Shown here one piece after another: positions 41,667 through 50,628 of a stretch of 64,000 bases of DNA. How positions within the stretch are numbered: the first letter of the stretch is position 1; every line of letters starts with the position of its first letter. This DNA is from JAFAMS01 sp049520515 (lineage in GTDB: Bacteria; Vulcanimicrobiota; Vulcanimicrobiia; Vulcanimicrobiales; Vulcanimicrobiaceae): assembly GCA_049520515.1 (NCBI GenBank), contig JBEKPS010000006.1, forward strand, positions 248,001 through 312,000, in the 5' to 3' direction. The position numbers and the translations under genes are program-made. The notes beneath the pieces were generated by a model, which was given only the letters and a program-made list of their open reading frames with translations, was not told the origin of the DNA and ran no database searches.

Positions 41667-42365
41667 CTACACTCCGAGGTATTGATGCATGACGTCGGGC
41701 TTGGACTCAAGCTCGGCGGGTGTTGCCTCGAGCACGACGTGTCCGCGATCGAGGAGATACGTCCGATGCGCGAGCACGAGCGCGGCGCGCACGTTCTGCT
41801 CGACGATCAGAATCGTGCGGCCCTCGGCTGCGAGCAGCTTCGTCGTTTCAAGCAGATCGCGCACGATGATCGGCGCGAGCCCTTCGAACGGCTCGTCCAG
41901 CAAAAGAACGCGCGCATCACGGATGAGCGCGCGGGCGATCGCGAGCATCTGTTGCTCGCCCCCCGAAAGCGAACGCCCCATGTACGTCTTGCGCTGCTCG
42001 AGCCGTGGAAAGGTCTCGTAGATCTTCTTGAGCGTCCAAGGTGACTTCGCCGTAAACGCGGCGAGTTGAAGATTTTCCTCGACCGTGATCGTCTTGATGA
42101 TACGGCGTGTATCGGGGACGAGCTGTACGCCGAGCTGTGCGATCTCGTACGGCTGCTTCCCGCTAATGGTCTTACCGTCGAACGTGACGGTTCCGGCGCG
42201 CGGCGTAAGGATGCCCATGATGGTGAGCATCGTCGTCGTCTTGCCCGAACCATTGCGGCCAAGCAATGCGACGACCTCGCCTTCTTCGATGTGCAGCGAT
42301 ACATCAAACAATACGTGGGACTCATCGTAATAGGTGTTGATCTGATCGACTTCGAGTAGGCTCAT
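41667..42365 (-). CDS. livF: Branched-chain amino acid type ABC ATPase LivF
   Basis: 232 residues, typical LivF size. It has Walker A GRNGSGKTT, Q-loop LVPDTRRI, signature LSGGEQQMLAIARAL and Walker B RVLLLDEPFEGLAP, followed by the H-loop and the short C-terminus MHQYLGV found in LivF. It energises import with LivG. It is the last gene of the five-gene operon (binding protein, livH, livM, livG, livF). Its ATG overlaps the livG stop (ATGA), and it ends flush against the LLM gene on the other strand. Confidence 0.93.
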   Translation of the reverse strand: MSLLEVDQINTYYDESHVLFDVSLHIEEGEVVALLGRNGSGKTTTMLTIMGILTPRAGTVTFDGKTISGKQPYEIAQLGVQLVPDTRRIIKTITVEENLQLAAFTAKSPWTLKKIYETFPRLEQRKTYMGRSLSGGEQQMLAIARALIRDARVLLLDEPFEGLAPIIVRDLLETTKLLAAEGRTILIVEQNVRAALVLAHRTYLLDRGHVVLEATPAELESKPDVMHQYLGV

Positions 42366-43117
42366 TCGGCACCGCCGGTACCGAGATACGCCTCTTGCAC
42401 GCGCGGATGACCGCGAATTTCCGAGGGCGAGCCTTCCGCGATCTGCTTTCCATCCTGCAGCACGACGACGCGATCGGCCAATCCGAAGACGACGTCCATG
42501 TCGTGCTCGACGATGACGATCGTGACCGATTTTCGTAGACTCTGCAGCAGCTCGACCATTGCCGTGCGTTCCGTCGGACTCATTCCCGCAGCAGGCTCGT
42601 CCAACAGCAAGACCTCAGGTTGCGTCGCAAGTGCCAGCGCGACTTCCAAGCGTCGCTTCTCGCCGTACGAAAGATCGCTTGCGCGCAAAGCGCGCCGCTC
42701 GAGCAGATCGACTTGCTGCAACACTGAGGTCGCAATGGCTTGCGCTTTCTTTGCGCCCGAAAGTGGAACCAGTGCGTCGAGCTTGAATCGCCCGCGGGTT
42801 GCGCCGAGTGCTGGGACGAGGACGTTCTCTTCGACCGTGAGCTTCGGAAAGATTTGCGTGATCTGAAAGCTCTTTGCGATGCCGAGCTGTACGACGCGCG
42901 TTATGTCGAGATTCGTGATGCGCTTGTCTTTGAAGAAGACTTCTCCGTCGCTCGGCTGCAGCTCGCCGGCAAGCATCTTGAAGAACGTCGTCTTTCCGGC
43001 GCCATTCGGTCCGATCAATGCCGTCACGGTCAAGGGCTCGATCGCGAGCGAAACCGAGTCGACCGCAGTCAGTCCGCCAAACCGGCGCGTGAGCCCCCGT
43101 GCCTCGAGCAGCGGCAT
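42362..43117 (-). CDS. livG: Branched-chain amino acid type ABC ATPase LivG
   Basis: 251 residues. It has LTRRFGGLTAVDSVSLAIEP at the start, Walker A GPNGAGKTT, the family segment GIAKSFQITQIFPKLTVEEN, signature LSYGEKRRLEVALALATQ and Walker B VLLLDEPAAGMSP, followed by IVEHDMDVVFGLADRVVVLQ. All are LivG hallmarks. It pairs with LivF. The start lies three bases after the livM stop. Confidence 0.94.
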   Translation of the reverse strand: MPLLEARGLTRRFGGLTAVDSVSLAIEPLTVTALIGPNGAGKTTFFKMLAGELQPSDGEVFFKDKRITNLDITRVVQLGIAKSFQITQIFPKLTVEENVLVPALGATRGRFKLDALVPLSGAKKAQAIATSVLQQVDLLERRALRASDLSYGEKRRLEVALALATQPEVLLLDEPAAGMSPTERTAMVELLQSLRKSVTIVIVEHDMDVVFGLADRVVVLQDGKQIAEGSPSEIRGHPRVQEAYLGTGGAE

Positions 43118-43120
43118 CGT

Positions 43121-44113
43121 CTACTCTCCACCCGCCGGCATCGGCGATCGCCGCATCATCTGGCGAATCCAGAAAATGAAAGCGCCCGCGATACCGCTGC
43201 GGAATCCCGTGATCAGCAAGACGAAGACGATACCGAGCATCAGCCGCCAGAGCCCGGCGACCGCACTGAAGTTCTGGAAGACCTGTGAGAGATAGACCCA
43301 CACGATCGAGCCGATCAGTGGACCCACAAGCGTCCCCGGGCCGCCGATAACTTCGATGACGACGATTTGACCCGATGTGTCGACGGTGAACATGTCCGGC
43401 GGCAGATAACCCTGGAACACGCCGAGCAGCCCACCCGCGAGTCCCGCATACGCCGCCGCGATCGTAAATGCGACTACCTTATAAAGGTAGACGTCGTGCC
43501 CGGCGGCCGCGGCACGCTCCGGATTTTCCAGAATCGCCCGCAGCACGTGACCGAACGACGAGCGCACGATCATCCACATGACTGCGAACGCAATGAAGTA
43601 GACGATAGCGATGAACGTGTAGGCTTCGTAGTTCGACGAGAAGTGCAAGCCAAGAACGGACGCGCGCGGAACGCCGGGCAATCCGTTCTCGCCACCGGTG
43701 TAGTTGCGCAACGCCGAGATATCGAGAAAGTAGAACATCTGCGCAAAGGCGAGGGTGAGCATCGCGAGATAGACGCCGACTTGTCGCAAGCTGAGCGCAC
43801 CGATCAAAATGCCCGCAACCGCAGCCGCGGCGGTGCCGATCGCGAGCGCCAGGATCGTACTATGAACCGTGCCCGAGATCAGAAGATAACCGCTGACAAA
43901 ACCACCGGTGCCGTAGAACGCCGCTTGTCCAAACGACAGTAACCCGGTGAAACCAAAAATCAGATCGACGCCCAAACCAAAAAGCGCCAGAACGAGAATA
44001 CGCGACGCAAGCGCGATTCCGCCGCCGCCGGCCTGCAATGCGACCGGAAAAACCACGAGGAACACTGCCAACCCGAGGAGGCCGAGCAGCATGCGCGGCG
44101 TGCTCGTGCGCAC
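43121..44113 (-). CDS. livM: Branched-chain amino acid type ABC permease LivM
   Basis: 330 residues from GTG. It has eight or so membrane helices and the family pattern LFGLGVDLIFGFTGLLSFGQ, AAFYGTGGFVSGYLL, RAILENPERAAAAGHDVY (the EAA-like loop) and VIEVIGGPGTLVGPLIGSIV. This is the LivM half of the channel. It follows livH with no gap (the stop of livH and this GTG are adjacent). Substrate specificity (amino acid, urea or other) depends on the binding protein. Confidence 0.93.
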   Translation of the reverse strand: MRTSTPRMLLGLLGLAVFLVVFPVALQAGGGGIALASRILVLALFGLGVDLIFGFTGLLSFGQAAFYGTGGFVSGYLLISGTVHSTILALAIGTAAAAVAGILIGALSLRQVGVYLAMLTLAFAQMFYFLDISALRNYTGGENGLPGVPRASVLGLHFSSNYEAYTFIAIVYFIAFAVMWMIVRSSFGHVLRAILENPERAAAAGHDVYLYKVVAFTIAAAYAGLAGGLLGVFQGYLPPDMFTVDTSGQIVVIEVIGGPGTLVGPLIGSIVWVYLSQVFQNFSAVAGLWRLMLGIVFVLLITGFRSGIAGAFIFWIRQMMRRSPMPAGGE

Positions 44114-44980
44114 CTAGGAGCGTCCCTCGACGCCGAGCAAGCCCTGCGGTCGCACGATAAGCACGATCGCCATTGCCACGTAAAGCATGACTGAGGCGTA
44201 ATCCGGAGCAAATGCCGTCGTGATACTGACGATCTCGCCGGCAATGATCCCTCCGAGGATCGCGCCGAAGAACGAACCGACGCCGCCGATCACGATCACG
44301 ACAAAACACTGCACGAGGACGTCGGTGCCCATGTCGGGATTGACAGCCAGCAGCGGTCCATCGACGATTCCCGAGAGTCCCGCGATCGCGGCGCCAAGCG
44401 CGAAGACCAGCATGAACGTCCGCTTGACGTTGATGCCAAGAATATTGACGATGACGACGTCATCGATGCCGGCACGAACGATCAACCCGATGCGGGTACG
44501 ATACAATATGAGGTAGATAATGGCCAGCGTGATCGCGGAGATCGCGATCACTGCGATCCGATACTGCGGATAGTAGATGCCGCCAATATTGACGATGCCG
44601 GCCGCCCAAGCGGGCGTAGAGAGCAGCCGCGTCTGCCCAGTAAATATCGTGCGTACGACTTCAACCAGAATGATGGCAAGACCGTACGTGACGAGAATCT
44701 GATCTTGTTTCGGCCGCGCGTAATAAAGCCGTATCAGGACGCGTTCGATCACGATTCCCACGATGAACGTGATGACGAGCGCGCCCAGCATCGCCAAGAA
44801 GAAATTATTGGTTTGCGAGTAGACAACCCAGCCGGCGTAGGCTCCGACCATGAAGAGCGAGCCGTGCGCGAAATTCACGAAGCCCAGCAACCCAAACACG
44901 ATCGTCAAACCGAGCGCGACGAGAGCGAGTATTGCACCAAGCGCAAGCCCGTTGAGGGCTTGCGCTTCTATTAAGTGCAT
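44114..44980 (-). CDS. livH: Branched-chain amino acid type ABC permease LivH
   Basis: 288 residues. It opens ALNGLALGAILALVALGLTI, then FGLLGFVNFAHGSLFMVGAY (family signature). Other segments are GIDDVVIVNILGINVKRTFM (EAA-like loop) and VIVIGGVGSFFGAILGGIIA, and it ends VRPQGLLGVEGRS. It forms the channel with LivM. The operon's binding protein ends 20 bases upstream; no terminator is seen between them, so it is co-transcribed. Confidence 0.94.
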   Translation of the reverse strand: MHLIEAQALNGLALGAILALVALGLTIVFGLLGFVNFAHGSLFMVGAYAGWVVYSQTNNFFLAMLGALVITFIVGIVIERVLIRLYYARPKQDQILVTYGLAIILVEVVRTIFTGQTRLLSTPAWAAGIVNIGGIYYPQYRIAVIAISAITLAIIYLILYRTRIGLIVRAGIDDVVIVNILGINVKRTFMLVFALGAAIAGLSGIVDGPLLAVNPDMGTDVLVQCFVVIVIGGVGSFFGAILGGIIAGEIVSITTAFAPDYASVMLYVAMAIVLIVRPQGLLGVEGRS

Positions 44981-45000
44981 TTATCGGGCTGCTAAGCTCT

Positions 45001-46329
45001 TTAGGTGTATGCGGGGAGCTTGCAGTTCGTTTGGTCGAGCGGCTGCATCACTTTCTCTCCGGCGACGACCTCGATGACGTCAAACAAATCGTCCTTGTGC
45101 TTCATTGCGGAAGCGCCCTTGCCGCGCATGACCGGACACGGACGAACCTGTTGATGGTCGCCGGCGCGATAGTAAACCTTGCCGAGCATAAGCTCGACGG
45201 GCTTTCCTTCTTCGAGCGCTTTGATGACGGTCACCGGGTTGAACGATTTCGACCGTGCGACCGCATCGGCCCAAATTGCCACCTGCGCGTATCCGATGTG
45301 CGCCGTCCAGCGAGGCGTGATTCCCCCCCACCGTTTCTGGAAGCTTTCAAGGAAAACTTTCGAGAGCGGGTAGCGATCGGCAAGCGTATAGTACCAGTCT
45401 TGCGTACCGTATACACCCTGCATGATATCGGGACCAACACCGTCGGGAAGATACGTCGAGATGTTGGGGATCACGAGCTGCATCTTCTTGAGGATCCCGA
45501 ACTGGACGGCTTGCTTCGTCGAAGCGATGCCGTCGTTTCCGAACTCGATGTTGATGAAGACATCCGCGTTCGAATTTGCGATGTTCGTCAGATACGAGCT
45601 GTAGTCGCTGGACGGGAACGGCGCAACGACGTCGGCGACCGTCGTCCAGCCAAGCTTTTCGGTCGCTTCGCGCATCGATCCGGTGAGCGAATGTCCGTAG
45701 CTGTAATCGGGCGTCAGATAGATCGCCTTCTTATTTTTTCCGTATGCCTTGACGAGCACGGGCGCAAGACATTGCGCGACCATGTACGCATCCAGTTGCG
45801 ACCGGAAACCGTAGCGCTGACAATCCTTGCCGGTCGTGTCGTTGGAGCCACTGGCCCCAACCATATAGATAACTTTCTGCTGCTGCGCGAGCTTCTGCAT
45901 CGCGATGTCTTCCGCCGTGCTCACGCCACCAGTGATCAAAATCGCCTTGTTTTGCGTGATGAACTCAGTCGCGCGCTGAACCGCCGTGTCAGGCTTCGTC
46001 TCAGTATCGGCGGTCTTGTAGGTGACCTTCTTGCCAAGAAGACCCTTCTTGCCGCCGAGCGACGGGATTTTCCCCATCACGCCGGTGCCTTCGTTCAGAT
46101 CTTCCATCGCGAGAATGTAGCCCTTACGCTCGTCCTCGCCGTCCGCAGAATACGAACCTGTTGTCGGACACAGCAGCCCAACGAAGATTTCAGAACCGCT
46201 CGTCCCGGCGGGGTAATTTCCAACCGCCTCATCCGCTGCGCTCGACCAGGGTGTGGCCGTCGCCGCAACCGATAGTCCGGCGGTCGCGCCAAGGGCCGTC
46301 TTTATAAACTCTGTCCGCTTGACTCCCAA
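45001..46329 (-). CDS. ABC transporter substrate-binding protein, LivJ/type I periplasmic fold
   Basis: About 442 residues. The mature part has IFVGLLCPTTGSYSADGEDE, TKPDTAVQRATEFITQNKAI, GGVSTAEDIAMQKLAQQQKV, IYLTPDYSYGHSLTGSMREA, the Leu/Ile/Val-binding family fold. The open frame reaches TTG 46347, but that codon lies within GAGGAGGAGG, an ideal ribosome site six bases before TTG 46329. I therefore start at 46329 (MGVKRTEFIKTALGATAG), which gives a normal export signal. Ligand could be an amino acid, amide or urea; the PDYSYG segment also occurs in amide- and urea-type members. It leads the operon and diverges from ugpB. Confidence 0.9.
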   Translation of the reverse strand: MGVKRTEFIKTALGATAGLSVAATATPWSSAADEAVGNYPAGTSGSEIFVGLLCPTTGSYSADGEDERKGYILAMEDLNEGTGVMGKIPSLGGKKGLLGKKVTYKTADTETKPDTAVQRATEFITQNKAILITGGVSTAEDIAMQKLAQQQKVIYMVGASGSNDTTGKDCQRYGFRSQLDAYMVAQCLAPVLVKAYGKNKKAIYLTPDYSYGHSLTGSMREATEKLGWTTVADVVAPFPSSDYSSYLTNIANSNADVFINIEFGNDGIASTKQAVQFGILKKMQLVIPNISTYLPDGVGPDIMQGVYGTQDWYYTLADRYPLSKVFLESFQKRWGGITPRWTAHIGYAQVAIWADAVARSKSFNPVTVIKALEEGKPVELMLGKVYYRAGDHQQVRPCPVMRGKGASAMKHKDDLFDVIEVVAGEKVMQPLDQTNCKLPAYT

Positions 46330-46398
46330 AACCAGCCTCCTCCTCAAATGCGTAAACGCCCACGCCAGCAGGCCCGCCGGGTTTCGCGTGCGCGTATG

Positions 46399-46412
46399 TT
46401 AAGTCATCTTAA
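46399..46412. promoter_or_regulatory. Small inverted repeat between the liv and ugp operons
   Basis: Arms TTAAG and CTTAA flank TCAT. It lies roughly midway in the gap that separates the liv-type binding protein gene from ugpB, in the one AT-rich patch there. It could be an operator or part of a promoter serving either operon. With only five-base arms, chance cannot be excluded. Confidence 0.3.
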
Positions 46413-46494
46413 AGAGGGAGCACTTGCGGAATCGGCGCACGTTGCTGTTGTCGCACAGCGCCCAAGACCGGGCTCCCATTCGCTAGGAGACAGG

Positions 46495-47814
46495 ATGATC
46501 AGACGTTTCCTTTGCCTTGCGTTGACCGTCGCAATTCTGACCGTTGGGGTACCACGGCCCGTCAAGGCCGCTCCGATCGAGATCCAGTTTTGGCACTCGA
46601 TGGGTTCGCAGCTCGGCATCTACTTGAACGACATCGTCGATAAGTTCAACGCTTCGCAGAGCGACTACAAGATCGTCGCGGTCTACAAAGGCACGTACGA
46701 TCAAAGCATGGCGGCGGGTATCGCGGCATACCGCGCCGGCGACGCACCCGCGATCTTGCAAGTTTTTGAAGTCGGCACCGCGACGATGATCGCCGCGAAA
46801 CAGGCGGTCATCCCGACGTGGGAAGTGTTCCAAAAATCCGGCGTCCCGCTTAATGAGAGCGCGTTCATCCCGACTATTGCAGGCTACTACAGTGCAGGCA
46901 CACCCCCGCATCTTGTCTCGATGCCGTTCAATAGCTCGACGTCCGTCATGTACTACAATAAGGATGCGTTCCAAAAGGCCGGTCTCGATCCCAATAAGCC
47001 TCCGAAGACATGGGACGAAGTTGCCGCCGATGCTGCGAAACTCAAAGCGTCGGGAATGCCGTGCGGATTCACGACCGGGTGGCAAGGCTGGATTCAGCTC
47101 GAGCAATACAGCGCTTGGGAAGGGCTGCCATATGCGACCGGCAACAACGGCTTCGACGGACTCAACACGAAGCTCGTTTTCAACGGTCCGATGCAAGTCA
47201 AGCACATCGCGCTCTTGCAAAAGATGGTGAAAGACGGAACGTTCACGTACGTTGGACGCAAAGACGAGCCAACGCCGAAATTTTATAGCGGCGATTGCGG
47301 CATGTTGATGGAATCGTCCGGATCGCTCGGCGACGTCGTGAAGTATTCGAAGTTCAAATACGGCGAGGCCATGATGCCGTACGACCCGATCAAGGGCGCG
47401 CCGCAAAACGCAATCATCGGCGGCGCCAGCCTGTGGACGCTGAGCGGAAAGTCTCCCGAAGTCTACAAGGGCGTTGCGAAGTTCTTCAACTTCCTTGCGT
47501 CACCCGACATTGCGGGGCTTTGGAGCGGCGAGACGGGTTATCTCCCCATCACGAAGTTCGCGTACGCGAATCTTCAGTTGAAGGGCTTCTACAATACGCA
47601 CCCTGAGATTCCGATCCAACAGATGCTGCTGCATCCGCCGCTGCCGTGGACACGCGGCGTGCGGCTCGGTAACATGCCGCAGATCCGCACGGTGGTCGAC
47701 GAAGAGCTCGAAAACGTGTGGAGCGGCAAGAAGTCCGCGAAGCAGGCACTCGACGATGCCGTCTCACGCGGCAACGAACTCTTGCGGAGTTTTCAAGCAG
47801 CAAACGGCGGATAA
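46495..47814 (+). CDS. ugpB: sn-Glycerol-3-phosphate-type ABC substrate-binding protein UgpB
   Basis: 439 residues with AGGAGA six bases before ATG 46495. It has a signal peptide (RFLCLALTVAILTVGVPRPVKA) and then the family 1 fold. UgpB-type landmarks are IEIQFWHSMGSQLGIYLNDI, VAVYKGTYDQSMAAGIAAYR, PAILQVFEVGTATMIAAKQA, MPFNSSTSVMYYNKDAFQKA, and GASLWTLSGKSPEVYKGVAK. In E. coli UgpB binds glycerol-3-phosphate and glycerophosphodiesters in the periplasm. The following permeases, ATPase and UgpQ confirm the assignment. Confidence 0.93.
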   Translation: MIRRFLCLALTVAILTVGVPRPVKAAPIEIQFWHSMGSQLGIYLNDIVDKFNASQSDYKIVAVYKGTYDQSMAAGIAAYRAGDAPAILQVFEVGTATMIAAKQAVIPTWEVFQKSGVPLNESAFIPTIAGYYSAGTPPHLVSMPFNSSTSVMYYNKDAFQKAGLDPNKPPKTWDEVAADAAKLKASGMPCGFTTGWQGWIQLEQYSAWEGLPYATGNNGFDGLNTKLVFNGPMQVKHIALLQKMVKDGTFTYVGRKDEPTPKFYSGDCGMLMESSGSLGDVVKYSKFKYGEAMMPYDPIKGAPQNAIIGGASLWTLSGKSPEVYKGVAKFFNFLASPDIAGLWSGETGYLPITKFAYANLQLKGFYNTHPEIPIQQMLLHPPLPWTRGVRLGNMPQIRTVVDEELENVWSGKKSAKQALDDAVSRGNELLRSFQAANGG

Positions 47815-48696
47815 GTGAAGCGATCGAACTTTGGGAGCCCCTGGCTTCCATACGTGTTGGTCGCTCCACAGGTCCTCGTCACGATCATCTTCTTCTTGTG
47901 GCCGGCGGGACAGGCACTCGTGCAATCAGTCGAGTCGCAAGACGCGTTCGGCTTCTCGACGCACTTCGTCGGATTGGCCAACTTCCGCGAGCTTCTCGCC
48001 GATCCGCGCTACCTTGCAAGCTTTCGTACAACGGTCGTCTTCAGCGCCTGGGTGACGATCAGCGGCCTCGTCATCTCGCTCGTCTTGGCCGCGACGGCAA
48101 ACCGCGTCGGCAAAGCAAAAGTCTTCTATCAGACGCTGCTGATCTGGCCGTACGCGGTACCGCCGGCAATTGCGGCCGTGCTGTGGTCGTTTCTATTCAA
48201 CCCGAGCCTGGGCGTGATCACCTATGCACTTGCTCGATTCGGCATCGTCTGGAATCACGCGATCAATCCGGGGCAGGCGATGTTCCTCGTCGTCGTGGCT
48301 TCGGTCTGGCAGCAGATCAGCTACAATTTCGTGTTCTTCAGCGCCGGGCTGCAAGGGATTCCGAAGTCACTCACTGAGGCTGCCGCGATCGACGGTGCGG
48401 GACCGCTGCGGCGTTTTTTCGACGTCGTCATGCCGCTGCTCTCGCCAACAACGTTCTTCTTACTCGTCGTCAACATCGTGTACGCGTTCTTCTACACCTT
48501 CCCGATCATTGACGCGGCAACCGGCGGCGGCCCCGTTCAAGCGACGACGACGCTTGTCTACAAGATTTTTTTCGAAGGCTTCCAAAGCTTCGACCTGGGA
48601 AAATCGGGCGCACAATCGGTCGTGCTGATGGTAATCGTGATCGGGCTGACGGTCGTTCAATTCCGCTATATCGAGCGTAAGGTGCAATACGGATGA
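47815..48696 (+). CDS. ugpA: Glycerol-3-phosphate-type ABC permease UgpA
   Basis: 293 residues from GTG, right after the ugpB stop. Six hydrophobic segments are visible, beginning LPYVLVAPQVLVTIIFFLWP. The EAA loop is SLTEAAAIDGAGPLRRFFDV followed by MPLLSPTTFFLLVVN. The C-terminus VQFRYIERKVQYG is typical of UgpA. It forms the channel with UgpE. Overlaps ugpE by four bases (ATGA). Confidence 0.93.
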   Translation: MKRSNFGSPWLPYVLVAPQVLVTIIFFLWPAGQALVQSVESQDAFGFSTHFVGLANFRELLADPRYLASFRTTVVFSAWVTISGLVISLVLAATANRVGKAKVFYQTLLIWPYAVPPAIAAVLWSFLFNPSLGVITYALARFGIVWNHAINPGQAMFLVVVASVWQQISYNFVFFSAGLQGIPKSLTEAAAIDGAGPLRRFFDVVMPLLSPTTFFLLVVNIVYAFFYTFPIIDAATGGGPVQATTTLVYKIFFEGFQSFDLGKSGAQSVVLMVIVIGLTVVQFRYIERKVQYG

Positions 48697-49538
48697 TTGA
48701 AAACCGTCCGCTGACGAACGTGCTCTGTCACGCCGTCCTGATAATCGGCGTGCTGTTCGTTGCGTTTCCGCTCTATATCGCCTTTGTGGCAGCGACGCTC
48801 ACGGCGGAGCAGGCGATTCACATCCCGCTTCCCTTGACTCCCGGGACTCAGCTGTGGGCAAACATCGCCGACGTGTGGCAACACGGAACGGGCAACGCCG
48901 CGTATCCTTTCCGCAGCATGATGGCCAACAGCTTCATCATGGCGATTGGGATCACGGTCGGCAAGCTCGTCATCTCGATCATCTCGGCCTACGCAATCGT
49001 CTACTTCCGGTTTCCGCTGCGCGGGCTGGTGTTCTGGGCGATCTTCGTGACGTTGATGCTGCCGGTCGAGGTCCGCATCTTCCCGACGGTCGCCGTCGTC
49101 GCGCACTTGCATTTGATCAACACGTACGCCGGACTGATCGTGCCGCTGATCGCCTCGGCAACCTCGACGTTTCTCTTCCGTCAATTCTTTCTTGCGCTGC
49201 CTGACGAGCTGGTCGAGGCCGCGCGCGTCGACGGGGCGAGCGCGATGCGGTTCTTCTTCGATATCGCGGTGCCGCTCACGAAGACCGTGATCGCGGCGCT
49301 CTTCGTCATCGATTTCATTTACGGCTGGAATCAATATCTCTGGCCGATTCTCGCCACGAACGTTCCGCAGATGATTACCGCAGTCGTGGGAGTGAAGAGC
49401 ATGATGGGGAACGGCGACGTCGCGACAGCGTGGCAGCTCGTCATGGCCGCAACCTTGCTCACGATGCTGCCGCCGCTCGTGATCGTGGTTGTGATGCAGC
49501 GCTGGTTCGTTCGCGGTCTCGTGGAATCGGACAAATAA
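48693..49538 (+). CDS. ugpE: Glycerol-3-phosphate-type ABC permease UgpE
   Basis: 281 residues. It has six membrane segments (VLIIGVLFVAFPLYIAFVAA first) and the family segment MMANSFIMAIGITVGKLVIS. The EAA loop is ELVEAARVDGASAMRFFFDI followed by AVPLTKTVIAALFVI. It has FIYGWNQYLWPIL and ends QRWFVRGLVESDK, all as in UgpE. The second channel subunit of the importer. Its stop is followed one base later by the ugpC GTG. Confidence 0.93.
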   Translation: MIENRPLTNVLCHAVLIIGVLFVAFPLYIAFVAATLTAEQAIHIPLPLTPGTQLWANIADVWQHGTGNAAYPFRSMMANSFIMAIGITVGKLVISIISAYAIVYFRFPLRGLVFWAIFVTLMLPVEVRIFPTVAVVAHLHLINTYAGLIVPLIASATSTFLFRQFFLALPDELVEAARVDGASAMRFFFDIAVPLTKTVIAALFVIDFIYGWNQYLWPILATNVPQMITAVVGVKSMMGNGDVATAWQLVMAATLLTMLPPLVIVVVMQRWFVRGLVESDK

Positions 49539-49539
49539 C

Positions 49540-50628
49540 GTGGCAAGCCTTACGTTTGATAACGTCGCAAAATCCTACACCGGGAAGACGACTGTTTTGC
49601 GCGACGTCAACGTCGACATCGGCGATGGGGAGTTCATCGTCATCGTCGGGCCGTCCGGTTGCGGAAAAACTACCCTTCTTCGAATGGTTGCCGGCCTCGA
49701 AAGCGTGACATCCGGCGAAATCCGCATCAACGGCAAAGTCATCAATCATCTCGAGCCCAAGGATCGCGACATCGCGATGGTGTTTCAGAACTACGCCCTC
49801 TATCCGCATATGTCGGTCTACGACAACATGGCGTACGGCCTCAAGATTCGCAAGATGTCAAAGGCCGATATCCGCACGCGCGTCGAGAACGCCGCGAGCA
49901 TTCTCGAGCTAAAAGACTTTCTCGCGCGAAAACCACGCGAGCTCTCGGGCGGCCAGCGGCAGCGCGTCGCGATGGGACGCGCGATTGTCCGCGAACCAGC
50001 CGTGTTTTTGTTCGACGAGCCACTCTCCAACCTCGATGCGAAGCTGCGCGTCCAGATGCGCTCGGAAATCCAAAGTCTCCACGCACGCTTGAATACGACG
50101 AGCCTGTATGTCACGCACGATCAAGTCGAAGCGATGACGCTCGCGCATCGCGCGATCGTTATGGAGAAAGGGAATGTCGAGCAAGTCGGAACGCCGACTG
50201 AAATCTATGAGAAGCCCGCAACGCTGTTCGTTGCGAGCTTCATCGGCTCGCCTCCGATGAATCTGCTGCACGGGCGGCTCTCAAGCGAGGGTGATGCGTT
50301 CGTTGTCGACGGTGGACCGACGTTGCCTATTCCGAAGCGATCGTCAGAATTGGCGGGACGCGAGCTCGTCCTTGGGATTCGTCCCGAGCATCTTCAAGCC
50401 GCAAACGGAAGCACGGCCGAAGGCACAGTGCGGGCCGAGCTCAAGGTCGATTATTGCGAACGCCTGGGCGCCGAGAATCTGGCCTATGGACGGTGGGGAA
50501 CGCAGAGTGTCATTGCGCGCTTGCCGGCTGAAACGTTGCCGCCGTCAGGCCAGAATTTCCCGATCGCCGTGCGGCCTCGAATGTTTCATCTCTTCGAACC
50601 CGGTGACGGTAAAAGAATAGACCCGTGA
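49540..50628 (+). CDS. ugpC: Glycerol-3-phosphate-type ABC ATPase UgpC
   Basis: 362 residues of the MalK/UgpC class. Walker A is GPSGCGKTT, Q-loop MVFQNYALYPHMSVYDNMAY, signature LSGGQRQRVAMGRAIVREP and Walker B FLFDEPLSNLDAKLR, with YVTHDQVEAMTLA at the H-loop. A C-terminal regulatory TOBE/OB region follows (from about 240; FIGSPPMNLLHGRL, LVLGIRPEHLQA). Such ATPases can serve several carbohydrate importers, so it may also power the second permease pair downstream. Start GTG 49540; stop overlaps ugpQ. Confidence 0.94.
   Translation: MASLTFDNVAKSYTGKTTVLRDVNVDIGDGEFIVIVGPSGCGKTTLLRMVAGLESVTSGEIRINGKVINHLEPKDRDIAMVFQNYALYPHMSVYDNMAYGLKIRKMSKADIRTRVENAASILELKDFLARKPRELSGGQRQRVAMGRAIVREPAVFLFDEPLSNLDAKLRVQMRSEIQSLHARLNTTSLYVTHDQVEAMTLAHRAIVMEKGNVEQVGTPTEIYEKPATLFVASFIGSPPMNLLHGRLSSEGDAFVVDGGPTLPIPKRSSELAGRELVLGIRPEHLQAANGSTAEGTVRAELKVDYCERLGAENLAYGRWGTQSVIARLPAETLPPSGQNFPIAVRPRMFHLFEPGDGKRIDP

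Noticed and set aside
45031..46275. 414-codon open frame on the plus strand
   Set aside because: Antisense to the Liv-type binding protein gene; composition is Arg/Asp/His-rich as in other shadows.
46483..47406. 307-codon open frame on the minus strand
   Set aside because: Antisense to ugpB; no motif and it would begin inside a strong gene.
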